Origin: Bin55 sp965205965
GTDB taxonomy: Bacteria; Pseudomonadota; Gammaproteobacteria; Pseudomonadales; Azotimanducaceae
Length of the DNA stretch: 64,000 bases
Direction of reading: 5' to 3'
Assembly: GCA_965205965.1 (NCBI GenBank)
Contig: CBDBHT010000008.1
Coordinates: 186,001-250,000, forward strand
The notes below the pieces were generated by a model. That model searched no databases, was not told where the DNA came from, and saw only the letters and a list, made by a program, of their open reading frames with translations. Each line of letters begins with the position of its first letter. The stretch's first letter is position 1. Below are positions 49,901 through 58,593 of this stretch, in pieces. The position numbers were made by a program, and so were the translations under genes.

Positions 49901-50456
49901 AGCAATTGGATTCACTCTTTATATGGAGATACTCGAACGTACCGTTGCATCGCTGAAACGTGGGGAAGAACTGAACTTGGATGATCCCCTTCCGATGACG
50001 CACGAAATCAATATTCATGCTCCAGCTTTAATACCTAGTGACTACATTCCTGACGTTCATATGCGGTTGATCCTGTATAAGCGAATCGCTAGTGCAGATA
50101 GTGAAGAAAAGCTGGATGATCTTCGCATCGAAATGAATGATCGATTCGGACTTTTACCCGAGGCACTAGGCACTCTGTTTCGAGTCACTCGAGTAAAACT
50201 GCATGCGGCACGAATAGGGATTCGGAAAATTAATATTGGACAGGAACGCGGATATATTGAATTTGAATCACATGCACGTTTCGATCTTACTCGCCTTATC
50301 AAAATTGTGCAGTCCAGTCCATCGCAATATCGTCTCGCGGGCCAATCAAAATTACTAGTAACGAAATCCCTACCGTCTCCTGAGTTACGGATTCGATACG
50401 TTTCGGATTTGCTCAACCAATTAACGCCAGTCGCTTCCGAACGACAAGTAGCTTGA
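46992..50456 (+). CDS. mfd: Transcription-repair coupling factor
   Basis: DNA translocase that removes stalled RNA polymerase and recruits UvrA. 1154 residues, full length. The N-terminal UvrB-like region is followed by the RNA-polymerase interaction domain SSVVHIDHGIGLYRGLQKI (about 484). The helicase core has Walker A CGDVGFGKTEVAMRAAF (about 630) and LLVIDEEHRFGVRDKER (about 729), then TATPIPRTLNMSVGGLRDLS and VDRADRFGLAQLHQLRGRVG. The TRCF C-terminal domain is present. The stop overlaps the csiV start. Confidence 0.96.
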   Translation: MNRMTSFKQLEIPRTAQVHQWQNLNGCASSIAITKLASETDRVFVYVARNSEHAYRINQEIRWFSNGLSILNLRNQEILPYDPFSPQKAITASRLETLYALSGIDKGILIIPIQTLMQRLPPRDYVLSRTLLLKPGHQFYIEKERERLNRVGYRTVSTVYERGEYAVRGSLFDIYPIGTPNPVRIDLFDMEIESLRFFDPKSQRTVEQIEELRILPANEFPLDESSIKQFRNTWHRLFDVDDNTCPVYRDVSEGILPEGVEIYMPLFFPSTSTLSEYLPDDSIFILDDHIREAGEDFWCEIESRYESRRYDQERPVPPPSYLYVNVNSLVSTWNRHSRIQLDTQSAAKQHTVRFTGNMLPDLEARSRSKDPAQRLRQFIHNVNRRVLITAESLGRKEHLIGFLHRTNLWPSEVADFDKFLLSHSDLCISVAPLDRGCWLDEFVIISETQIFGMRHENVRHRTTSRSLDAEQVVRNLSELSLGSSVVHIDHGIGLYRGLQKITHENYPMEFLTLEYADGDILYVPVSSLHLISRYAGPVERTVSLDKLGTDRWTKAKRRAAEKARDVAVELLDIYARRKSSKSFAYPDTDDEYEQFCDKCEFELTSDQSQAVEAVMADLSQDKSSDRLICGDVGFGKTEVAMRAAFQVTQSGKQVAVLVPTTLLARQHYDTFSDRFADCPQRIEYLSRLRSEKEVQAIQQAISSGVIDIVIGTHKLLSQDLKFKDLGLLVIDEEHRFGVRDKERLKSLRASVDILTLTATPIPRTLNMSVGGLRDLSIIATPPADRLSIRTFVVPKTQSIVREAITRELARGGQVFYVHNQVETIQRVADELQKLISQARIEIGHGKMPKRALESTMSNFYHRRCNVLICTTIIESGIDVPNANTIVVDRADRFGLAQLHQLRGRVGRSHRQAYAYLLKPQADLITEDAQKRLQAIEAAGELGIGFSLALHDLEIRGAGELLGQEQSGQMEAIGFTLYMEILERTVASLKRGEELNLDDPLPMTHEINIHAPALIPSDYIPDVHMRLILYKRIASADSEEKLDDLRIEMNDRFGLLPEALGTLFRVTRVKLHAARIGIRKINIGQERGYIEFESHARFDLTRLIKIVQSSPSQYRLAGQSKLLVTKSLPSPELRIRYVSDLLNQLTPVASERQVA

Positions 50457-51400
50457 TGAGGTATCCTGCAATATTAGCCGTACTGATTTGCAGTACCGTT
50501 TCAGCCAAGCCTACAGTCGATACGTTTCTTCATGAATCTTGGTACACGTTTGAGCTGGTGGTGTTTCAGCACCCCGCTGACGAATCGAGGGACAAAAGTC
50601 AAGACGAAAGACCTCACACTGAATCTCTTAAGTACGCACCTAGATTAGGTGTAATCTTGGATACTCTCGCAAATGGAAAGCACTTAGGTACACCAAACAG
50701 ACAGGAAGAGACGGAGGCAGAAACGCAATCCCTTCGAAAGGACCAACCAATTGTTCCACCCGACTGGCTAGCAGAGTCCCATCAGCTTACAAAGGAGCAG
50801 TGGGAGTATCTTATGAGCAGCCATGGTATTGATTCCTGGTCTTCGCACCAGATCTTCAACTTCCTTCAACAACCATCTAAATACGTCAAATTAAGTCCGA
50901 AAGAGGGGTTCCTGGACGCCGTTCGGGCATTTGAAGATTCACTGTATTCGAACAGCTATAGTTGGACGTACGAAAAGCTAAATCTTGGATTGGCTGTCGA
51001 ACGATTACAACGACATGGATATCGCATACTTCATCATGGCCGTTGGCACCAACCGGTAGCGGCTGCGAAAAAGCAAAGGCTATTGTTGCAACTCGGAAAT
51101 CAACTTTCTATAGGAGTACGTGAAGTAGAAGGATGGATAGAAATTTCAAAGCCCAATTTTCTAGTAGTAGATGCGAACCTATGGCTGTTCAATCAAGCCA
51201 ACGTGGCCGTTCGAGACGAAAACCATTCTCATCAATTACACACGTTCTATGAGTTAAACGAAGAACGAAAGATGCACGGCAATGAGAACTATTACTTTGA
51301 TCATCCTCTTATCGGTATTATCCTTCGCGTAGAAGAAATCAAAATACCCCAAGCAATTCAAGCAATGCTGGATGAACTCGAAAAGGTCGGTTCTCTATAG
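50453..51400 (+). CDS. CsiV-family envelope protein
   Basis: 315 residues with a signal peptide (MMRYPAILAVLICSTVSA) and the family opening WYTFELVVFQHP. The middle is divergent; the C-terminal part has RYDHPLIGIILRVEEI-like text (here YYFDHPLIGIILRVEEIKIP), conserved in the family. CsiV of Vibrio cholerae activates the peptidoglycan synthase PBP1A through LpoA in the periplasm. The ATG overlaps the mfd stop, the arrangement seen in many gammaproteobacteria, so it is cotranscribed with mfd. The family call rests on both ends plus context; the middle region is poorly conserved. Confidence 0.75.
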   Translation: MMRYPAILAVLICSTVSAKPTVDTFLHESWYTFELVVFQHPADESRDKSQDERPHTESLKYAPRLGVILDTLANGKHLGTPNRQEETEAETQSLRKDQPIVPPDWLAESHQLTKEQWEYLMSSHGIDSWSSHQIFNFLQQPSKYVKLSPKEGFLDAVRAFEDSLYSNSYSWTYEKLNLGLAVERLQRHGYRILHHGRWHQPVAAAKKQRLLLQLGNQLSIGVREVEGWIEISKPNFLVVDANLWLFNQANVAVRDENHSHQLHTFYELNEERKMHGNENYYFDHPLIGIILRVEEIKIPQAIQAMLDELEKVGSL

Positions 51401-51403
51401 CGA

Positions 51404-52516
51404 CTAGCTTCTTCGAACTGTGTTTAATTCCATGGGCAACGATTCGACATGAAGTGTCTGAGTCGGAAAAGCCATCTCAGCTTTATGTTGAGAGATTATT
51501 TCGGCAATCTCGAAAAGAACTTCTTCTTTAATTTTGTGAAACTCAGTCCAAACAGTCGTTCGGGTGAAAGTGTAAATAAAGAAATCGACAGAAGAAGCAC
51601 TAAACTGTACCAAGTTCACCATAAGAGTTCTATGCGTGTCAATCGCTGGATGGTTTTCAAGAAAACCTTTGACGTCTTGAAGAATCGCAGGTAGAGAGGT
51701 GATATCGTTATAGCGAACTCCAATATATTCGTAGATTCTTCGGTTATACATACGGTCAGGATTTTCTACGGTCAGATTGGCGAACGTCGAATTGGGTACG
51801 TATAGAGGTCTCTGATCGAATGTCCGTATACGAGTCATTCGCCAGCCAATTTCTTCCACCGTACCCTCAATGTCTTTGTCGGGTGACCGAATCCATTCTC
51901 CAACGGTAAATGGCTTATCTAGAAAAAGCATGATTGCTCCAAAGAAATTCGCCAGCATGTCACGAGCAGCAAATCCCACGGCGATCCCGCCGATCCCGCC
52001 AAATGCGAGTACACCTTCTACACTAAATCCCATTGTTTGAAGTGAGATCAATAATGCTGTAATTACTACAGACGCACGCAGCAACTTGCGAACCGCTTGT
52101 GCCGTGTGCATATCAACTTCACGAGTATTTGATTTATCTTTGGAGGAACTCTTATCACGATTAGCATAGTTGCTTTCCAAGGCGTTTATGAACCGAAGTG
52201 CAAACCACGCGATTAGAAAGATCACGGAAAGTTCACGTGCTGGCTCAATAATAAACTCAAAGGTTCCGTTATCGGCTTGTTCTCTCGCAATCTGTGCAGC
52301 CCACAAGAAGCCCAGAATCCAAATTGCCCAGCTGACTGGTTTTCTAATAGCAAATAGCAGAGCATCATCGTATGAATTTTTTGTCAGTTCTAGCTTCTTA
52401 GCGAGTCGGTCGAAAACAAATTTTGCTATTACGCGAGCAACGAGCGTAAAGAAAACGGTAGTGAATACAAAGATAACCCAATGGTTGTCGCTAGCCCAGT
52501 TAGCTACTGCTTCCAT
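51404..52516 (-). CDS. MscS-family mechanosensitive channel
   Basis: Inner-membrane channel opening under membrane tension. 370 residues with four or five hydrophobic segments (first near 14-34, FVFTTVFFTLVARVIAKFVF). The pore helix region reads VEGVLAFGGIGGIAVGFAAR then DMLANFFGAIMLFLDKPF, the MscS hallmark, followed by VGEWIRSPDKDIEGTVEEIG and RPLYVPNSTFANLTVENPD. Length suggests a medium-size YnaI/YbdG-like member. Convergent with csiV (3 bp gap). Confidence 0.9.
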   Translation of the reverse strand: MEAVANWASDNHWVIFVFTTVFFTLVARVIAKFVFDRLAKKLELTKNSYDDALLFAIRKPVSWAIWILGFLWAAQIAREQADNGTFEFIIEPARELSVIFLIAWFALRFINALESNYANRDKSSSKDKSNTREVDMHTAQAVRKLLRASVVITALLISLQTMGFSVEGVLAFGGIGGIAVGFAARDMLANFFGAIMLFLDKPFTVGEWIRSPDKDIEGTVEEIGWRMTRIRTFDQRPLYVPNSTFANLTVENPDRMYNRRIYEYIGVRYNDITSLPAILQDVKGFLENHPAIDTHRTLMVNLVQFSASSVDFFIYTFTRTTVWTEFHKIKEEVLFEIAEIISQHKAEMAFPTQTLHVESLPMELNTVRRS

Positions 52517-52705
52517 ATCCCTTTATCCAATAGTCTTGCATAGAACATAATGCAAGAACATCTTTTCACTCATGAATTACCACCCGAAATTATCAGAATG
52601 CCTTGGAGGAACGACTATAGCAACTATATTGCAAACTCGTTAGCACTTGATTTTTGGAGGTCTCAAACGGACAGTACGTTATATAGCATTGATTTTTCTC
52701 TCTGA

Positions 52706-52721
52706 CTGAATATATTTACAG
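52706..52721 (+). promoter_or_regulatory. LexA (SOS) box upstream of lexA
   Basis: CTGAATATATTTACAG, an exact CTG-N10-CAG operator with an AT-rich palindromic core, 30 bp upstream of the lexA start. This fits autorepression of lexA as known in gammaproteobacteria. Confidence 0.88.
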
Positions 52722-52751
52722 AAGGAATACCAATATCATAAAGGAAGCCTC

Positions 52752-53387
52752 ATGGCTAAACATCTCACAAAACGACAAAGTCAAATTCTCGAAATGATTC
52801 GAACACATATTTCGAAAACCGGCTATCCACCAACACGCCGAAATATCGCAGATGAATTCGACTTCAAATCGCTCAACGCGGCTGAAGAACATTTGCGAGC
52901 ATTAGCACGTAAAGGTGCGATCCAAATGGACCGCCATACTTCACGTGGTATTCGAGTTACTTCCGATGAGGATATGGGAACTCCAGTCATAGGTCGCGTT
53001 GCTGCGGGAAGCCCGGTGCTTGCCGTCGAAAACGTTGAAACAAGATACAACATACCCGACCAGCTGTTCTACCCCAAAGCAGACTACCTTTTGCGTGTTC
53101 GTGGAGATAGCATGATAAACGTCGGTATTTTCGATGACGATCTTCTGGCCGTCCACAAAACCCAAAACGTCCACAATGGTCAAATCGTTATTGCGCGCGT
53201 AGAAAATGAAGTGACAGTGAAGCGGTTTGAACGCGACGATCACTCTAATACTATCAAGTTACTTTCAGAGAATCCCAAGTACGAGCCAATAGTCATTGAT
53301 ACCAACTCAGATACCAACTCAGATACCAACTCACACGAATTTCATATCGAAGGTCTGAGTGTTGGCGTGATTCGACAAAGTTTCTAG
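52752..53387 (+). CDS. lexA: LexA repressor
   Basis: Repressor of the SOS regulon; self-cleaves when RecA is activated. 211 residues. The winged-helix part has TKRQSQILEMIRTHISKTGY and PPTRRNIADEFDFKSLNAAE. The cleavage bond is Ala85-Gly86 in GRVAAGSPV, the catalytic Ser is 120 (GDSMINVGIFDDD) and the Lys is 157 (VTVKRF). Preceded by an SOS box and an AAGGA ribosome-binding site. Near the C-terminus three in-frame 12-bp repeats (53298-53333) add DTNS copies before the last strand (FHIEGLSVGVIRQSF). Convergent with topA, 14 bp away. Confidence 0.95.
   Translation: MAKHLTKRQSQILEMIRTHISKTGYPPTRRNIADEFDFKSLNAAEEHLRALARKGAIQMDRHTSRGIRVTSDEDMGTPVIGRVAAGSPVLAVENVETRYNIPDQLFYPKADYLLRVRGDSMINVGIFDDDLLAVHKTQNVHNGQIVIARVENEVTVKRFERDDHSNTIKLLSENPKYEPIVIDTNSDTNSDTNSHEFHIEGLSVGVIRQSF
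53298..53333 (+). repeat. Three tandem 12-bp repeats inside lexA
   Basis: Three exact copies of GATACCAACTCA, coding DTNS three times. In frame, so LexA is lengthened rather than broken. Confidence 0.9.
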
Positions 53388-53401
53388 AACATGCGTGCAC
53401 G

Positions 53402-56101
53402 TCAACCACGCCGTCTCGCTGCAGCTTTACTAGTACTCTTCCGCCTGCGAGACAAGATCGGCTTTTTTGCCGTTCTTGCCTCGTCAACCCAGCGGCCATC
53501 TTGAAAGACGGACCTCCACGAGCTTGGCACTCCGTTTTCGCTGCTACCAATATAGTATTGCTTGGTTTTCCGCGAAAACCTAATTTCCGTGGGCTTGCCA
53601 TTCGGATCGGTTTCAGGTGCTGAAAGCAAAAACTTAAATTTGGGATCAAGCTCGTTCGCGTGGGGCATAATCTCAGCAACACGAGCGGCGCGGGTTTTTC
53701 GTATTCGAGGATACTTGCTAGCTGCCAGGAATAGACCCGCAGCACCATCGCGGAGTACATAGTAGTCGTCAATGCCCCCTTCGCAAACAAGCTCAGGCAT
53801 AGGAATTGGGTCAGCTCGAGGCGGTGCAACTGCCCCATTGCGCAGCAATTTGCGACTGTTCTTACAATCGCCGTTGGTACACCCAAAGTACTTTCCAAAT
53901 CTTCCGCTCTTTAGCTGCATATCGGCACCACACTTGTCGCATTCTACGATTGGGCCGTCATAGCCCTTTAGTTTGAAATGTCCTTGCTCGATTTCGGACC
54001 CGTCACAATCGGGATTATTCCCACATATATATAGATTACGGTTTTCGTCAATCAAAAAACTTTCCATAGGCGTATCGCACTTCGGACACCTTTTTCGAGT
54101 TCTTAGTAATTGGCTTTCGTCCTCGTCGTCTCCATTGGTAATTTCATCGCCTTCGACGAGATTCATCGTATTTGTACATCGCTCTTTCGGCGAAAGTGAG
54201 TAACCTTCGCAACCTAGGAAAACACCGGTCGAACCTATCCGAAGAGTCATATTTCGGCCACATTGATCACATTTAATATCCGTGGGGGTTGGGACGTTCT
54301 TTCGCATCCCTGTTTCGGGGTCGCTAGCGTTCCGAAGACGCTCGCTAAAATCGCTATAGAATTCATTCAAAACATTTTTCCATTCCCTCTCACCAAGTGC
54401 AATTTGGTCCAGCTCCGACTCAAGTTCGGCAGTGAAAGAATAATTCAGCAGATTTTTAAAATTTTCCATGAGGCGATCTACAACCAGCTCCCCCACCTTC
54501 TCTGCGTAGAACCTTTTGGTCTTAATCGTGACGTATCCACGGTCTTGGATAGTTGAAATAATGGATGCATAAGTTGAGGGGCGCCCTATTCCCCGCTTGT
54601 CCAATTCACGAATTAGACTTGCTTCGCCATAACGTTTTGGTGGTTTGGTGAAATGCTGTACGACATGAGCATCTTTTAGATTCAACAGTTCGCCCTCTCG
54701 GAAGTCAGGCGACCATGCCTGCTCATCCTTATGCGATTCCGGAGCAAGAACGCGAGTAAAGCCGTCAAATTCCGTCCTACGACCACTCATTCGGAGCTCA
54801 AAATCACCAGCTTCGACAACAGTTGTCGTGTGCAAATACCTCGCCGGCATCATTTGTGAAGCAATGAACCTATTACGAATTAGTTCATATAGGCGAGCCT
54901 CGTATCGGTCTACCCTGCCTAAGCCTTTTGCGTCCAAATCAGCATTGGTCGGCCTGATCGCTTCGTGTGCCTCTTGAGCGGTTTTCTTACTGATGTATTT
55001 ATTAGCCTCCTTGGGTAAATAATCAGTACCGTATTTAGCACCGATTAGCGACCTAACACTTCTTACGGCATCCTCGGACAGATTGGTGGAATCTGTTCGC
55101 ATGTAGGTGATTTTGCCAGCCTCGTACAATCTTTGAGCTAGCGACATCGTTTTGCGGACACTGAAGCCAAGTCTAGAAGACGCAGATTGCTGAAGAGTGG
55201 AAGTGATGAACGGCGCAGGCGATTTCGTGGACCGTGAAACGGCCTCGTGCTTCAAAACTTTAAAACCTGACGCCGCATGTAATCTCTCAAGGCTGGAATC
55301 GGCATCAGCCTGACTTGTCGGACGGTATTGTTCGTCATTTTCACGATTAATCTGAAAACGACAAGCCGTTTCCGAATTCTTTCGAACAAGATCGGCAAAT
55401 CCTTCAAAATACTCCTCAGATATGAAAGCCCGTATCTCGCGCTCTCGTTCTACGATTAAGCGCACGGCAACAGACTGAACTCGTCCCGCAGATAATCCTC
55501 GCGCGATTTTGGCGTAAAGCAACGGTGTAAGCTCAAAGCCTACAACTCGATCTAGAAAACGTCTTGCTTGCTGTGCATTTACTCGATTCTGGTCAATATT
55601 GTGTGGATTATTGAACGCCTCGGCGATCGCGGGCTTGGTTATCTCATGAAATACAACGCGTCGGTACCGCTCAGGGTCACCCCCTATAGTTTCGCGGAGG
55701 TGCCATGCAATGGCTTCTCCTTCTCGGTCCAAGTCAGTGGCAAGATAAATCCAGTCTGATTTGTTAGCAAGACTAGTCAGCTCCGCCACGACCTTTTTTT
55801 TGTTTGGTAGTATTTGGTAATTCGCACGCCAGTCATTGTCGGGATCAACGCCCATTCGGGCTACGAGGGATTTTCTACGTTGACGCTCCCGTTCCACTGC
55901 TTTTGCTTTAACGGTTTTCTTAGTGGTTTTTAAGCGTTTGGATTTCTTTACATTAGCGTCTGAGCCGCGTTTTTGCGATGCACTTGTTGGAAGATCGCGT
56001 ATATGGCCTACGCTAGATTTGACAACGTACCTACTACCAAGATAGCGACTAACCGTCTTTGCTTTTGTAGGTGATTCAACAATCACTAACGATTTATCCA
56101 T
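53402..56101 (-). CDS. topA: DNA topoisomerase I
   Basis: Type IA enzyme relaxing negative supercoils. 899 residues. TOPRIM domain from MDKSLVIVESPTKAKTVSRY with DLDREGEAIAWHLRE; active-site Tyr about 333 in GKITYMRTDSTNLS; ARRFLDRVVGFELTPLLY and AGRVQSVAVRLIVEREREI are present. Three C-terminal zinc motifs follow: CDQCGRNMTLRIGSTGVFLG, CPKCDTPMESFLIDENRNLY and CDKCGADMQLKSGRFGKYFG. The tail is Lys/Arg-rich (SRRRKSTSKAAARRRG). Convergent with lexA. Confidence 0.96.
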   Translation of the reverse strand: MDKSLVIVESPTKAKTVSRYLGSRYVVKSSVGHIRDLPTSASQKRGSDANVKKSKRLKTTKKTVKAKAVERERQRRKSLVARMGVDPDNDWRANYQILPNKKKVVAELTSLANKSDWIYLATDLDREGEAIAWHLRETIGGDPERYRRVVFHEITKPAIAEAFNNPHNIDQNRVNAQQARRFLDRVVGFELTPLLYAKIARGLSAGRVQSVAVRLIVEREREIRAFISEEYFEGFADLVRKNSETACRFQINRENDEQYRPTSQADADSSLERLHAASGFKVLKHEAVSRSTKSPAPFITSTLQQSASSRLGFSVRKTMSLAQRLYEAGKITYMRTDSTNLSEDAVRSVRSLIGAKYGTDYLPKEANKYISKKTAQEAHEAIRPTNADLDAKGLGRVDRYEARLYELIRNRFIASQMMPARYLHTTTVVEAGDFELRMSGRRTEFDGFTRVLAPESHKDEQAWSPDFREGELLNLKDAHVVQHFTKPPKRYGEASLIRELDKRGIGRPSTYASIISTIQDRGYVTIKTKRFYAEKVGELVVDRLMENFKNLLNYSFTAELESELDQIALGEREWKNVLNEFYSDFSERLRNASDPETGMRKNVPTPTDIKCDQCGRNMTLRIGSTGVFLGCEGYSLSPKERCTNTMNLVEGDEITNGDDEDESQLLRTRKRCPKCDTPMESFLIDENRNLYICGNNPDCDGSEIEQGHFKLKGYDGPIVECDKCGADMQLKSGRFGKYFGCTNGDCKNSRKLLRNGAVAPPRADPIPMPELVCEGGIDDYYVLRDGAAGLFLAASKYPRIRKTRAARVAEIMPHANELDPKFKFLLSAPETDPNGKPTEIRFSRKTKQYYIGSSENGVPSSWRSVFQDGRWVDEARTAKKPILSRRRKSTSKAAARRRG

Positions 56102-56357
56102 AATATACGATACTACTACTAGTTTAAGATAGTTTATTTAGATGGCTATTTAGAAGGAGATCCCCATCTGAACTATATCGTTACAACCACATAATTGTGA
56201 CCTACGTAATACTAAATAGAATCCATGAACTATTCTCATGTGGTAGATAAATCCATTCACGTTGCCTCTTTAATCAAAACGCAGATCCTAATATACTAAC
56301 AGGGCATCATATTATATAAATAATATTCTCCTTACAAATTGCACACATCGTACCAAA
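56102..56357. other. Intergenic, topA to membrane protein gene, no gene seen
   Basis: 256 bp, AT-rich. Nothing recognised; it should hold the topA promoter. Confidence 0.35.
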
Positions 56358-57044
56358 TTAATTTAATGAATCTTCGAAAGATACATGATTTTTGTGGATA
56401 CTAGCGTGAAGATGGGACAATTTTTCAAGAACGTCATTCAGACCTCTCTGAAAAAACTCTGGTGTCTCATTCTTCCACTGTTCTATGCCTAGCCACGCCA
56501 CAAAGTGATCGTTCGCGACAAATCCGAAACATCTTGCAGGAGCACCATTGACAATTGAACGAACATGATCCCAATATTCGCTTTTGTTCTTGATCTCATT
56601 TATTTGAAGTTTGCCATCTAACGCCCATCCTTGCAATGGATACTCACTAGCGCCATCTTTAACGAGCCGCCATCTAGGTGCATGGTCAAGTGGCAATCGA
56701 AAATCTTTGCGATAAGACGTACACATGCGAGTTGGATGACGTTTCTTTCCACCTGCGGAAACAATCTCCTCTGGTTTTGCATCTTTTTGCTCCAAGAAAA
56801 CCGTTTCTATCGTGAGGCCGGATACGCGCGCTAATTGCCGAATTCGTGCGAGCTGGCGGTCTCTCTTAGACGGTAATAGATAAAAGACGCCACCGAATCC
56901 GACCAAGAGAATCCCCGCGATAATCAACCAAACTGTCATTTCGTAGTAACTGGCTTTAGCCCCCCCCCCCCCACTCATATGTATGGGAGCCTCGATTAGC
57001 ACATCCCCCGAACCGTATAGGATATCCCTAGTAGTCAGTGGCAA
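56358..57044 (-). CDS. Membrane-anchored protein of unknown function
   Basis: 228 codons. One hydrophobic segment (MTVWLIIAGILLVGFGGVFYL) is followed by the basic stretch LPSKRDRQLARIRQLARVSG and a cytoplasmic domain ending near WLGIEQWKNETPEFFQ. Family not recognised. The start is uncertain: ATGs at 57044 and 56978, and the MTVW codon (about 56939). Between the last two lies a run of 13 G on the coding strand (13 C at 56960-56972). If translation begins upstream of the run, changes in run length would switch the frame. A start at MTVW avoids that. Confidence 0.6.
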   Translation of the reverse strand: MPLTTRDILYGSGDVLIEAPIHMSGGGGAKASYYEMTVWLIIAGILLVGFGGVFYLLPSKRDRQLARIRQLARVSGLTIETVFLEQKDAKPEEIVSAGGKKRHPTRMCTSYRKDFRLPLDHAPRWRLVKDGASEYPLQGWALDGKLQINEIKNKSEYWDHVRSIVNGAPARCFGFVANDHFVAWLGIEQWKNETPEFFQRGLNDVLEKLSHLHASIHKNHVSFEDSLN

Positions 57045-57055
57045 AGATCGAAAAT

Positions 57056-57307
57056 TTATCGCTCATTATCTGTTGTTTCTGATCCTTCAGATTTGCCATC
57101 CTTTGAATAAATGGACGTGCTGCCAAGGAGCGACTTCACCACATTTTGAATGTGCTCCTTGATTAAGCTGATTTTCACAGCTGCATCTGGCAAATATCCG
57201 ACTGTCACGTCCATTGACGCGCAATACGAATACAGCTGAGTATATCCCCAATTATCATACATTTCATCTACAACTAACGTAACCATCCACAACGCCAGTA
57301 CCGCCAC
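57056..57307 (-). CDS. Small membrane protein of unknown function, perhaps 5'-truncated
   Basis: 83 codons from GTG 57307. Begins with a hydrophobic stretch (VLALWMVTLVVDEMYDNWGY) and ends in a charged, Ser-rich tail (SKDGKSEGSETTDNER). No family recognised. It lies 11 bp upstream of the next gene, same strand, so they are probably cotranscribed. The frame runs upstream towards an IS4-like element end fragment starting at about 57327, so the true N-terminus may have been removed. Confidence 0.5.
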   Translation of the reverse strand: MAVLALWMVTLVVDEMYDNWGYTQLYSYCASMDVTVGYLPDAAVKISLIKEHIQNVVKSLLGSTSIYSKDGKSEGSETTDNER

Positions 57308-57326
57308 CAGTGGTTTTTCAGCAGCA

Positions 57327-57377
57327 ATTCCCGCTTCCTGTGGAAAAGCAGTGCCTGCAAGTTTTGAGCGACTGCCC
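57327..57377. mobile_element. IS4-like element E, end fragment
   Basis: CAGCAATTCCCGCTTCCTG and the next about 30 bases equal the left end of element E at 30136. Nothing else of the element is present. It abuts MITE-like copy 2. Confidence 0.75.
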
Positions 57378-57379
57378 CT

Positions 57380-57528
57380 GCAATCTGCGCCGTAGAAAAA
57401 TTTCGATACATTTTTTAGAATGAATAGTTTGCAAACAATTTAGGATGGAATTTTATACTTTATTAATACGTATTTTAGGTGATCCTTCCTACTAAAGAGC
57501 GTTCCTACGTTTCTACGGCGCAGACTGT
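57380..57528. mobile_element. MITE-like element, copy 2
   Basis: 149 bp; left end GCAATCTGCGCCGTAGAAA, right end read inward ACAGTCTGCGCCGTAGAAA. Same orientation as copy 3 (61735-61883); interior landmark CCTACTAAAGAGCG near the right end. No coding potential. Confidence 0.82.
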
Positions 57529-58218
57529 CTGCAGTAATTTCCAGCGAGTTGTGAACTGTTGGTTTTAATAGGACTTTGGGCTGTTTTCGGTCCATGGTTT
57601 TCGCGAACTTTTGCCATTTTCCGGGCTATATAAATTGGGTCACGTCATCAAATTGGAGTTGGAAAATTTAGTTAAATTAAAGAGATGTTCACCCATCTCT
57701 TGAACATACTGCCAGTATCCAGACATTTGCTCACTGGAAATTACTGGGTTACAACACACTTCTTTTCACTTTCGTAGCCAGTATTGGGTTACTTCTGGCT
57801 ATCTTCAAACTCTGACTCAACCTTGTAACCTCTTAAACGGTCAACCTGGTGACAGGCGAACGATTCGTCCTGTCGTAGCCTATGAAGATAGAAGTCTCCG
57901 TCGTAGAAATTATGAAAACACTCTTTCGTAGGGCGGATTTCTTGATATATGTGTTCACAAGATATGTATTTTGTATTCTCAGCCAGCTGCGAATTGGCTA
58001 TCCTAAAAATGCTCTAAAACATGTCTACGACTCAGACTCCTAGAGAGACCGCCGCGATGAACGATAGCGTTTATTGCTGTCCGAAAGTCGAACGGCTAGG
58101 TGAATCAACTCATTTCGTTGATGTATGCAAAATCGAATAGATATCAACCTGCACTTGACTGCCCGAAGATGACTACTATACTGCGTTGACAGTCACCAAC
58201 GGACTGGGTCAATCTAGA
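57529..58218. other. Intergenic, no gene seen
   Basis: About 690 bp. No open frame of substance. A small perfect hairpin (AGAGATG...CATCTCT) lies at 57681-57700, without a following T-run. Confidence 0.4.
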
Positions 58219-58593
58219 ATGCACTGTAGCCAAATACGATTTCATACCGCAATTGTGGTTTTTTTATTTCTGTTAGGGTGCTCACCCTCTGGTAACCAAT
58301 ACAAGGATCGGTACGAGGGTCTTTCCTGTCAATCGCTAGTCCATGAGCGTTTGCAAGAGCATAGTAAAGAGGTTACATACACTAAAATACTACTCCAGGT
58401 CCAACAAGAAATAGAGTCAGAGAATCCAAACATGGAGGTTCTCTCATCCGTAGAGAGTACTATGGAGGGATTATCTCAAGCTAGAACATCACTTGCTGTT
58501 TTAGACGAGATATTGATATCGAAGTGTCAAACTGACCCATCCGTCCTTACCTCCGACCACATAGATACGCTAGAAAACAAAACAGACCTATAG
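58219..58593 (+). CDS. Small lipoprotein of unknown function
   Basis: From ATG 58219 the protein has 124 residues. The signal sequence IVVFLFLLGCSPSG ends in a lipobox (LLGC), so the mature protein should be lipid-anchored. Asp/Asn-Ser tail residues after the Cys do not clearly mark inner or outer membrane. The rest is helical and charged (VQQEIESENPNMEVLSSVES). No family recognised. An upstream in-frame ATG at 58186 would place the helix too far from the N-terminus. Confidence 0.6.
   Translation: MHCSQIRFHTAIVVFLFLLGCSPSGNQYKDRYEGLSCQSLVHERLQEHSKEVTYTKILLQVQQEIESENPNMEVLSSVESTMEGLSQARTSLAVLDEILISKCQTDPSVLTSDHIDTLENKTDL

Noticed and set aside
57681..57700. Hairpin as an intrinsic terminator
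   Set aside because: Perfect 7-bp stem but no T-run after it and no gene ending close by.
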